The position numbers were made by a program, and so were the translations under genes. The notes below the pieces were generated by a model. It worked only from the letters and a program-made list of their open reading frames with translations. It was not told where the DNA came from and searched no databases. Shown in pieces: positions 25,093 to 31,400 of a stretch of DNA of 31,400 nucleotides. Position 1 is the first letter of the stretch. Each line of letters begins with the position of its first letter. Source of the stretch: an uncultured Aliarcobacter sp. (GTDB lineage Bacteria > Campylobacterota > Campylobacteria > Campylobacterales > Arcobacteraceae); NCBI GenBank assembly GCA_947629065.1, contig CANRCH010000002.1:1-31400 (forward strand), read 5' to 3'.

Positions 25093-26189
25093 TGGAAAAA
25101 ATATATATTTACTTAGAAAATGGGCTATTTTTAGAAGCGAACTCTTTTGGAGCAAGTGGTACAAAAACAGGAAAACTGGTTTTTAATAACTCTACATTTG
25201 GATATGAAGATGTTATAACAGATCCAAGTAATGCAGGACTTTTTGTAAACTTTACAAGTGTTGAGATTGGAAGTACTGGAATAAATAGTGATGATATGGA
25301 AAGCACAAAAGCACAAATAAGTGGAGTAATTGTAAGAAATTATCACGATGAGTATTCAAATTATAGAGCACAAAAAAGTTTATCACAGTTTTTAAAAGAA
25401 GAAAATGCTTTAGGAATTTGTGATATAGATACAAGATATTTAACAAAAGTTCTAAGAGATGAAGGTAGCCAAATGATGGTTGCTTCAACACAAATCTCTT
25501 CAAAAGATGAATTAGCAAAAGTTTTAAAAGATGCACAAAAATATGAAGAGATTAATTTTATAAAAGATTCTTCAACACAAGTAAAATATATCCACAAAAG
25601 TGGAATTTGGGATATGGATGCAAATGCCTATAAAAAAGCTAGTATGAGTGATAAAAAAGTTGCTGTATTAGATTTTGGAGTTAAAAAAACATTTTTAAAC
25701 GAACTTGTAAATGCAAATTTAGAAGTAGAAGTTTATCCATACAATACAAATGCTAGTGAATTAATCTCTATGTTTGAAAATGATGAGATTGGTGCTGTTG
25801 TACTATCAGATGGTGCTGGAAACCCAAATATATATAAAGATGAAATAGAGGCTATTAAAGCACTTATAAAAGCTAATATTCCACTATTTGCTATTGGGTT
25901 AGGGCATCAATTATTGGCTTTAGCAAATGGGGTAGAAGTTTCAAAATTAGAAAATCTAAAACAAGGAAGTCATCCAATTTTAGGTGAGGTAAATGTTGAG
26001 ATTTATACAGTAAATAGTGATTATGTTGTTGATAGTAAAATTGAAGATTTTGCAAGTGTTGAGTACCAAACACTATTTACAAATAGTGCAATGGGACTAA
26101 AATATAACAATATAAAAGCAATTTCTGTAGGATTTAATCCTCCATCAAACTCTATAATCTACAAAGAGTTCGCAGAGCTGGTGAAGTAA
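25092..26189 (+). CDS. carA: CarA-like carbamoyl phosphate synthase small subunit lacking the glutaminase triad
   Basis: This 365-residue protein has the full CarA architecture. The N-terminal domain (FNNSTFGYEDVITDPS, CDIDTRYLTKVLRDEG) is followed by a class I amidotransferase domain from about residue 188. CarA normally hydrolyses glutamine and channels ammonia to CarB. The nucleophile elbow reads AIGLGHQLLALA, with Gly269 where family members have Cys. The usual FHPE is FNPP, so the catalytic His and Glu are Asn349 and Pro351. The NHGF-type substrate loop is NSDY. Glutaminase activity should therefore be absent, while the fold and the CarB interface may remain. The gene is intact, at the usual place after DUF507, and does not look like a decaying pseudogene. 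Confidence 0.88.
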   Translation: MEKIYIYLENGLFLEANSFGASGTKTGKLVFNNSTFGYEDVITDPSNAGLFVNFTSVEIGSTGINSDDMESTKAQISGVIVRNYHDEYSNYRAQKSLSQFLKEENALGICDIDTRYLTKVLRDEGSQMMVASTQISSKDELAKVLKDAQKYEEINFIKDSSTQVKYIHKSGIWDMDANAYKKASMSDKKVAVLDFGVKKTFLNELVNANLEVEVYPYNTNASELISMFENDEIGAVVLSDGAGNPNIYKDEIEAIKALIKANIPLFAIGLGHQLLALANGVEVSKLENLKQGSHPILGEVNVEIYTVNSDYVVDSKIEDFASVEYQTLFTNSAMGLKYNNIKAISVGFNPPSNSIIYKEFAELVK

Positions 26190-26192
26190 GTA

Positions 26193-26224
26193 TTTAAAGT
26201 ATAAGATTCTTCTTATACTTTAAA
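26193..26224. terminator. Bidirectional terminator between carA-like gene and pgpA
   Basis: TTTAAAGTATAAGA (26193-26206) and TCTTATACTTTAAA (26211-26224) form a perfect 14-bp stem with a TTCT loop, between convergent genes. It is AT-rich, so weaker than a GC stem, and includes the pgpA stop codon (26220-26222). Confidence 0.7.
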
Positions 26225-26696
26225 AAGATACAATCTCCATAATTTGCCAAGATAAAGCTGTGCAAATTCCAGCAAATATTCCAGCTAAAATATCATCTCC
26301 CATTACGCCTAAACCACCTTTTACTTCTCTATCAACTCTTCCAATAATTGATGGTTTATATATATCAAAAAGTCTGAAAAACACAAAAGCAAGGGGTGCT
26401 AGTATATAGATATTTTCACTATTTATTCCACAAATACTTAAAGCCAACCACATACCAGCTAGTTCATCTATTACAATCTCATCACTATCGTGAAGACCAA
26501 CCTCTTTTTCATATATATCTATTTGTTTAATTGCAATAACTGTAACTAAAAGAGAAAGTAAAAGCAGGGTACTTGAATCTATAAATTGAAGTAAAATAAC
26601 TCCAAATATAAGTGCTACAAAACTTCCAGCAGTTCCAGGTGCTTTTGGACTAAGACCACTATATCCAACTGTTAAAAAGAATTTTCTAAAACCCAT
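26220..26696 (-). CDS. pgpA: Phosphatidylglycerophosphatase A
   Basis: PgpA dephosphorylates phosphatidylglycerol phosphate to phosphatidylglycerol in the inner membrane. The 158-residue protein has about four hydrophobic spans and the family signatures APGTAGS (19-25), the metal-site segment IVIDELAGMW, FRLFDIYKPSIIGRVD and the MGDDILAGI motif. It starts 3 bases after the stop of the regulator gene upstream, in the ispDF unit, so it is co-transcribed. It converges on the carA-like gene across a shared terminator. Confidence 0.95.
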   Translation of the reverse strand: MGFRKFFLTVGYSGLSPKAPGTAGSFVALIFGVILLQFIDSSTLLLLSLLVTVIAIKQIDIYEKEVGLHDSDEIVIDELAGMWLALSICGINSENIYILAPLAFVFFRLFDIYKPSIIGRVDREVKGGLGVMGDDILAGIFAGICTALSWQIMEIVSF

Positions 26697-26699
26697 TTT

Positions 26700-27590
26700 T
26701 TACTTCTTTTTTTCAATATCAAGTTTTTTTCTCTTTTCCCAAAGAGATTTTCTTGAAATTCCAAGTCTTTTTGATAGTTCAGTATCTGGATATTTGTTTT
26801 GGTAAGTGGTAACCATTAGTTTTACATAGTCGTTTATTGTCATTATTTGTGCATTTTCTAAGATTTTATTCTCATTATTAAACACAATTTTTCTATATGG
26901 AAACTCATCTTCTGTTTCAAGTGTACAAATTACGCAATTTTTATCAACAATTTGTTTTAAAAGTTGCTCTTTTATATTTCTTTTTAGTATATGAAAATCT
27001 GTTAGATAAATAATTGCCTTTTCACTAGCATTTGCGAAATCTTTTTGCCAAGAGTTTGAACTTAATGATATAAAAGTGATTGGCATATCAAGTTTATTTG
27101 ATAGTTCAAATACTAGTTTATCAGCATAATTTTGTGTATTTGTTTCTATTAAAATAGGAAAAGATGGTGGAAGTAAAACTTCACTTGTATCAATTTCACT
27201 CATAGAAAACTCAAAATAGTCTCTTAATACTTGAAGCTCTCTTCTCATAGTTCTGCACTCTTTAAAGTGATAGATTTTTCGTACTAACTCATCCATCAAA
27301 AATGGTTTCATAATATAATCTTTTGCCCCAAGTTTTATTGGTTCTGTTACTGTTTCATCTGAAATATATGAAACCAAAAGCAAGATAATAGACTCAGGTG
27401 CAAATTTTTTAATAACACTTCTACAAACATTTGCAGGAAGTGAAGTTGATAGTAAAATAGTGTCATAATCTTTTGTTAGATTATCAATATTTACTGATTC
27501 AATATAATCACAACTATGCCCATCATCAAGCAATCTTGAAACGATTTTTTGTGCTAAATAGATCTCATTTTCAATTATTAATATATTCAT
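26700..27590 (-). CDS. HP1021/Cj1608-type atypical orphan response regulator
   Basis: This 296-residue regulator has an N-terminal receiver-like domain (1-115), a middle domain, and a C-terminal Fis-type helix-turn-helix (about 268-292, TELSKRLGISRKSLWEKRKK). The phospho-acceptor position, expected as D-x-x-L-P, reads STSLP with Ser48, so it cannot be phosphorylated there. Lys95 of the MKPF motif is kept. This and its position directly after ispDF identify the family of H. pylori HP1021 and C. jejuni Cj1608. Family members bind oriC, control global transcription and respond to redox state; in H. pylori, cysteines are involved. Cysteines here are 27, 56, 112, 219 and 222. The gene abuts ispDF without a gap. 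Confidence 0.92.
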   Translation of the reverse strand: MNILIIENEIYLAQKIVSRLLDDGHSCDYIESVNIDNLTKDYDTILLSTSLPANVCRSVIKKFAPESIILLLVSYISDETVTEPIKLGAKDYIMKPFLMDELVRKIYHFKECRTMRRELQVLRDYFEFSMSEIDTSEVLLPPSFPILIETNTQNYADKLVFELSNKLDMPITFISLSSNSWQKDFANASEKAIIYLTDFHILKRNIKEQLLKQIVDKNCVICTLETEDEFPYRKIVFNNENKILENAQIMTINDYVKLMVTTYQNKYPDTELSKRLGISRKSLWEKRKKLDIEKKK

Positions 27591-28712
27591 TTATTTTGTC
27601 CAATCATAATATTTTAAATTTGCTGTAGATAAAACAACAACACCTTCTGCTCTTCCAATGGTTCCAAGTTTCTCAGCTGTTGAAGCTTTTATGTTTATAA
27701 ACTGTTTTTCAAGATTTAGAAGTTTACTAAGACTTGATTTTATCTCAAGTTTATGTGGATTTATTTTTGGTTTTTGTGCAACTATTGTAATATCAATATT
27801 TATAATCTCATATCCAACATTTTGTATAAATCTTAAAATCTCTTTTAAAAGCTCTTTTGAGTCAATTCCTTTGTATTTATCATCTGTATCTGGAAAAAAC
27901 TCTCCAATATCACCAGCTCCAACTGCTCCAAGAAGTGCGTCAATTAAAGAGTGAATTAAAACATCTCCATCACTGTGTGCTTTGAATCCATATTCATATG
28001 GAAGTTCAACTCCTCCAAGAAACATTTTTTTACCATCTTCAAAAGCGTGTATATCAAATCCATTTCCTATAAATTGAGTATAACTTGGTTTTTCTAGGCA
28101 AGGAAGATTTTTTATATCTTCAATAAAAGTTAGTTTTTTACTATTTACACTTCCTTTTGTATAAAAAACAGACTCATTTATAGCTTTTATTGCACTACTT
28201 TCATCTGTATATTCAATAGAAGTTTCTAAAGCTTTTTTAAGTATTTCTTTATTTGATAGTTGAGGAGTTTGAATTAATTTTACCTCATCTCTGTTTATAG
28301 TATTTTCTTGGAAAATAACTGTGTCACTTACATCTAAAACAGGAACAATACAAGATGCCTTTTCTTTATTTTCTATAAGATTTAAAACAGTCTCTTTTTC
28401 GATACAAGCACGTGCTATATCATTTATCATTACATATTTATTATTTGTATGTTTTAGGGTATTTTTGATTGACTCTTGTCTAGTGTTACCACCTTCAACA
28501 AAGATATAGTCATCTGAAAAGTTTTGCATATATTTTAGTTCATTTTTATGTGAAACTACAATTATTTTATTAAAAGAGTAGTATGAACTTAATCGTTTTG
28601 TAACATTTAGCCATAAAGGTTCATTTCCTATTCTAAGCCACTGTTTTTTAACACTATTTGTAAAGCGTGTGGAGTTTCCAGCACAAAGTAGGATTAAATC
28701 AATATCCGACAC
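27591..28712 (-). CDS. ispDF: Bifunctional IspDF (MEP pathway)
   Basis: This 373-residue fusion enzyme carries two non-consecutive steps of isoprenoid synthesis. The IspD domain (about 1-210), a cytidylyltransferase for 2-C-methyl-D-erythritol 4-phosphate, has LLCAGNSTRF (8-17), KKQWLRIG and the MINDIAR motif. The IspF domain (about 215-373), the cyclodiphosphate synthase, starts GNGFDIHAF, with metal ligands Asp and His in FDIHAF and a further His in KAHSDGDVLIHSL. The fusion is typical of Campylobacterota and Alphaproteobacteria. Translation starts at GTG (28712) behind AAAGGAG. It heads the unit ispDF, HP1021-type regulator, pgpA. Confidence 0.96.
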   Translation of the reverse strand: MSDIDLILLCAGNSTRFTNSVKKQWLRIGNEPLWLNVTKRLSSYYSFNKIIVVSHKNELKYMQNFSDDYIFVEGGNTRQESIKNTLKHTNNKYVMINDIARACIEKETVLNLIENKEKASCIVPVLDVSDTVIFQENTINRDEVKLIQTPQLSNKEILKKALETSIEYTDESSAIKAINESVFYTKGSVNSKKLTFIEDIKNLPCLEKPSYTQFIGNGFDIHAFEDGKKMFLGGVELPYEYGFKAHSDGDVLIHSLIDALLGAVGAGDIGEFFPDTDDKYKGIDSKELLKEILRFIQNVGYEIINIDITIVAQKPKINPHKLEIKSSLSKLLNLEKQFINIKASTAEKLGTIGRAEGVVVLSTANLKYYDWTK

Positions 28713-28769
28713 AGCATCTCCTTTGAGTAAAAAAGTTACAAATTTTAACTAATTGTTACTTAATTCTAC

Positions 28770-29603
28770 TTAAGATGCTTTTTCTATTTGTTCTTTTATA
28801 GATTCAATCGATTTAAGGAATATATCAATATCAAAACCATAAAGGGCTACTTTTTTAAGTGCCTTTTCTATATTTTCATTGCTTAATGGATATCTAATAT
28901 CACATAGAATTTTGATTATTTGAAGAATTTGAGCGCGAGTTTTAAACTCTTGTGGTGCATTTTCTACATCACTTGCAAAAGCTATTGGAAAAACTAAATT
29001 GTGGCTAAAATCCCATCTTTTAAATATATTAGCTGTAATTTGAGAACAGTTATAACCTGTGAAACGCTCTTCAACTTTTTCTATATCCTTTGAACTTTCA
29101 AGTTCTTGTAAGAACTCATGAGTTAATTTATTTTCTTGAATAATTGATGAAATTGTAAATTTTCCAACTTCTTGTAAAAATGCTGGTAAAAGTAGCTCAT
29201 CTTTTAAATCTGTATCAATTTGTGAAATCCAACTATCTATAATAGTACTTGCAAGTGAAGATATGAATAAAAAGTCATCAATATTTGCAGCATATGCTAG
29301 AAGATTTGAATTCATACTTTTTGTAATAGATGAACCAATTGCAATAGAAATTACAAATTTTGTTCCAAGAAGATTTATGGCTCTATTTAAAGTATCAACT
29401 TTTGTTCTAAACGAAAAAAGGCTTGAGTTTGCAACTTTTAAAATTTGTGCAACTATTAGTGGATCTTGTTGTAGTATTTTTAACAGCTTTTTTGTATCCA
29501 TACTATCTTCTTTTCTAAAATTATCTAATTCAATAATATTTGTAGGAAGTTCTGGAAGATTATTAAGCTCTTTTATTAGTTTGTATTTCATCTCTTTTTT
29601 CAT
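28770..29603 (-). CDS. HDOD domain protein
   Basis: This 277-residue protein consists of one HDOD domain, a degenerate relative of HD phosphohydrolases used in signalling and stress control. Recognisable parts are LPELPTNIIEL (16-26), LLKILQQDPLIVAQILKVANSS, AINLLGTKFV and the later LLPAFLQEVGKFTIS, where catalytic HD enzymes would carry their His-Asp pair. The metal-binding residues are absent, as expected for the family. No partner domain is fused, so it is a stand-alone adaptor. The ATG at 29603 has no obvious ribosome site, and an alternative ATG four codons later has only a weak one. It is divergent from mrp. Confidence 0.88.
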   Translation of the reverse strand: MKKEMKYKLIKELNNLPELPTNIIELDNFRKEDSMDTKKLLKILQQDPLIVAQILKVANSSLFSFRTKVDTLNRAINLLGTKFVISIAIGSSITKSMNSNLLAYAANIDDFLFISSLASTIIDSWISQIDTDLKDELLLPAFLQEVGKFTISSIIQENKLTHEFLQELESSKDIEKVEERFTGYNCSQITANIFKRWDFSHNLVFPIAFASDVENAPQEFKTRAQILQIIKILCDIRYPLSNENIEKALKKVALYGFDIDIFLKSIESIKEQIEKAS

Positions 29604-29730
29604 TATTTTAACTTAAAAAACTAAATTTATTTAGAAGAAACATCTCTAAATAATAGTATTTTTGATATTATATAATAATTTATCTTACTATGTGAAATCT
29701 TATTTAAGACAAAAGTTATCCTATTTCAAA

Positions 29731-29736
29731 TATAAT
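29731..29736 (+). promoter_or_regulatory. mrp promoter, -10
   Basis: TATAAT lies 28 bases upstream of the mrp ATG, with an AAAAGGAA ribosome site between them. The remaining intergenic stretch (29604-29764) is very AT-rich and would also have to carry the divergent HDOD promoter. Nothing else is seen in it. Confidence 0.6.
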
Positions 29737-29764
29737 TAAAAAATTTAAAATAAAAGGAATTTTT

Positions 29765-30937
29765 ATGAGTATTGAAAATATTAAAGAAGCTCTACAAAGC
29801 GTGAAATATCCTGGATTTTCAAAATCTATTATTGATTTTGGGTTCGTAAAAGATATTAAACTTGAAAATAATAACTGTACAATTTTATTAGATATTACTT
29901 CAACGGCAAAAGAGGTTGAAGATGAATTAAGAAGAACTATTCCAAATGCATTAAAATCTATGAATTTAAATTTAACACTAAACTTTAATAAGCCAAAAGA
30001 AGAGGTTCAAAAAAGTAATAGCGTAAGTGGACAAAATATTGCACCACAAATTAAAAAAATAGTAATGGTAAGTTCTGGAAAAGGTGGAGTTGGAAAATCA
30101 ACTACAACTGTAAACTTAGCAATTGCAAGTGCAATGCAAGGAAAAAGAGTTGGAATTTTAGATGCTGATATTTATGGACCAAATATTCCAAGAATGATGG
30201 GAGTAAATGGAGCTGAAGTTGAAGTAATTGGAAATAAAGCAAAACCATTAAACGCTTTTGGAGTTGATGTTATGTCAATGGGTGTTTTAATGGCTGAAGG
30301 TGAAGCTGTTATTTGGAGAGGTGCTATGATTATGAAGGCAATCCAACAGCTAATTAGAGATATTTTATGGGAAGAACTAGATATACTATTTATTGATATG
30401 CCACCAGGTACTGGAGATGCACAATTAACTTTAGCACAAAGTGTGCCTGTTAGTGCTGGAATAAATGTAACAACTCCACAGCATGTTGCACTTGATGATA
30501 GTAGAAGATCTTTAGATATGTTCCAAAAACTGCATATTCCAACAGCTGGAATTGTTGAAAATATGAGTGGATTTATCTGTCCATCATGTAATACAGAGAG
30601 TGATATTTTTGGAACTGGAACTTGTGATGATTTGGCAAATGAGTATAATACACAAGTTTTAGCACATCTTCCAATAGAACCAGCAATTAGAAAAGGTGGA
30701 GATGCTGGAAAACCAATAGTATATTTTGAACCTGAATCAGTTAGTGCAAAAAGATATATGATGGCTGCAAGCAAACTTATATCTATGCTTGACAATCAAG
30801 ATAAAGTTTCAAATGAAGCAATTCAACCAACAATGCCAGCAGGTGTAAGTGCCTGTTCAACTGAAGGTCAAAAAATAAAAGCTGAACATGAAGCTAAAAA
30901 GAGTGGTGGTTGTGGCTCTGGATGTGGTTGCCACTAA
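29765..30937 (+). CDS. mrp: Mrp/ApbC-type iron-sulfur cluster carrier ATPase with Cys-rich tail
   Basis: This 390-residue P-loop NTPase binds and transfers [4Fe-4S] clusters to target apoproteins in the cytoplasm. It has an N-terminal MIP18/DUF59-like domain (about 1-75), the deviant Walker A SGKGGVGKST (104-113), DADIYGPN (133-140), IDMPPGTGD and the bridging CPSC motif (272-275) that holds the cluster at the dimer interface. After the conserved core, near residue 345, there is a tail of about 45 residues with Cys364 and the terminal GGCGSGCGCH (381-390). The tail adds three cysteines and a His that could bind metal. The locus lies next to ispDF and the HP1021-type gene, as in related genomes. 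Confidence 0.95.
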   Translation: MSIENIKEALQSVKYPGFSKSIIDFGFVKDIKLENNNCTILLDITSTAKEVEDELRRTIPNALKSMNLNLTLNFNKPKEEVQKSNSVSGQNIAPQIKKIVMVSSGKGGVGKSTTTVNLAIASAMQGKRVGILDADIYGPNIPRMMGVNGAEVEVIGNKAKPLNAFGVDVMSMGVLMAEGEAVIWRGAMIMKAIQQLIRDILWEELDILFIDMPPGTGDAQLTLAQSVPVSAGINVTTPQHVALDDSRRSLDMFQKLHIPTAGIVENMSGFICPSCNTESDIFGTGTCDDLANEYNTQVLAHLPIEPAIRKGGDAGKPIVYFEPESVSAKRYMMAASKLISMLDNQDKVSNEAIQPTMPAGVSACSTEGQKIKAEHEAKKSGGCGSGCGCH

Positions 30938-30948
30938 AAATTTTAAAT

Positions 30949-30973
30949 AAAAGAGAAGTTTAACTTCTCTTTT
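30949..30973. terminator. Bidirectional terminator between mrp and the unknown gene
   Basis: AAAAGAGAAGT (30949-30959) and ACTTCTCTTTT (30963-30973) form a perfect 11-bp stem with a 3-base loop. A-rich and T-rich arms give a T-run in both directions, as suits two convergent genes. Confidence 0.85.
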
Positions 30974-30981
30974 ATAAAATA

Positions 30982-31400
30982 TTATCTATTAATACTTGAA
31001 CCCTCTTTTGAAAAGTATGATTTAAAAAAGTTAAATTTTACTAAACTATTAAAATAATCAACATCTAATCTAGGCTTATCTAAATATATATTTTCATAAC
31101 TCTCATCATATTTTTTTATCAAATCTGTAGAGTAAATACCACTATAATCAATCATTAGTTTATCTTCAAAAACTGTGTATTTATCTATAATATTTACATA
31201 AAACTCTTCATCTACTAAATAAGTAAGAACTTCAAGATTTTTAAACTCTTTTTTCTCTACAAGTTTATAAGATTTTGCTTTAATTGTATCCATAAAAAGT
31301 GATACAAAATATCCTCTAGCAACTCCATTCCACTTGCAAGAGCTATCAAGATTTATATACTCTGTAAATATCTTTTTATATTTTATATCATTACTTAAAC
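30982..31400 (-). CDS. Unrecognised protein, C-terminal part (runs off window)
   Basis: The minus-strand frame is open from the window edge (31400) to the stop at 30982, about 139 codons. The Met at 31293 is internal, because the frame continues without a stop upstream, reading for example CKWNGVARGYF. The visible part is hydrophilic, rich in Lys, Tyr and Phe, with no membrane span and no motif that I recognise. It converges on mrp across a shared terminator. The N-terminus lies outside, so no function can be suggested. Confidence 0.7.
   Translation of the reverse strand, partial: LSNDIKYKKIFTEYINLDSSCKWNGVARGYFVSLFMDTIKAKSYKLVEKKEFKNLEVLTYLVDEEFYVNIIDKYTVFEDKLMIDYSGIYSTDLIKKYDESYENIYLDKPRLDVDYFNSLVKFNFFKSYFSKEGSSINR

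Noticed and set aside
30172..30795. Long antisense open frame within mrp
   Set aside because: It is a shadow of the mrp codon usage, with no ribosome site, promoter or recognisable motif. Other antisense frames in typA, purA and ispDF were set aside for the same reason.

Overview
This window is strongly AT-rich and reads as a chromosomal segment from a member of the Campylobacterota, most likely the Arcobacteraceae (Arcobacter/Aliarcobacter). The main reasons are a CjaA-type cysteine-binding protein, a fused IspDF, an HP1021/Cj1608-type atypical response regulator directly downstream of ispDF with pgpA behind it and mrp nearby, and promoters of the extended -10 type. I see no rRNA, tRNA, CRISPR, prophage or insertion sequence. 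Coding density is high, and the only gap above 300 bases is the leader region at 8670-8997.

Layout. 1-2420: C-terminal barrel of a TonB-dependent receptor, whose frame cannot be entered from upstream, followed by a ChaN-type lipoprotein. 2521-4956: typA and a DJ-1/PfpI protein, closed by a strong terminator. 5114-8115: cysteine-type ABC importer (binding protein, two permeases, ATPase). 8211-8669: Rrf2 regulator with a cysteine triad. 8789-14373: sulfate ABC importer operon (sbp, a CysO/MoaD-like small protein, cysT, cysW, cysA) ending in a MoeZ-like E1/rhodanese enzyme. It is preceded by a leader with a 14-codon ORF containing two Cys codons. 14377-16465: bacteriohemerythrin with a possible FNR/CRP-type site, then PCuAC, an unrecognised membrane-anchored protein, and SCO (copper delivery). 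16457-21203, minus strand: metallophosphoesterase, GAPDH-family paralogue, pirin, YceI, MarR, second YceI. 21326-26189, plus strand: tightly packed class V aminotransferase, hisZ, purA, DUF507 and a carA-like gene. 26220-29603, minus strand: pgpA, HP1021-type regulator, ispDF, HDOD protein. 29765-30937: mrp. 30982-31400: the partial 3' part of an unknown gene on the minus strand.

How the genes work together. The 5.1-14.4 kb region is a coherent sulfur-acquisition block: cysteine import, sulfate import, an iron-sulfur-type Rrf2 regulator between them, a possible cysteine-sensing leader peptide, and sulfur-carrier chemistry. The carrier-like protein lacks the C-terminal Gly-Gly that its family needs for chemistry, although an E1-like enzyme sits in the same operon. 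The copper genes probably serve cytochrome oxidase assembly.

The most unusual observations are the carA-like gene, which has lost all three glutaminase catalytic residues, the diglycine-less CysO-like protein, the Cys leader ORF, and the uncharacterised protein between PCuAC and SCO. Family assignments rest on reading motifs by eye; no database search was run.
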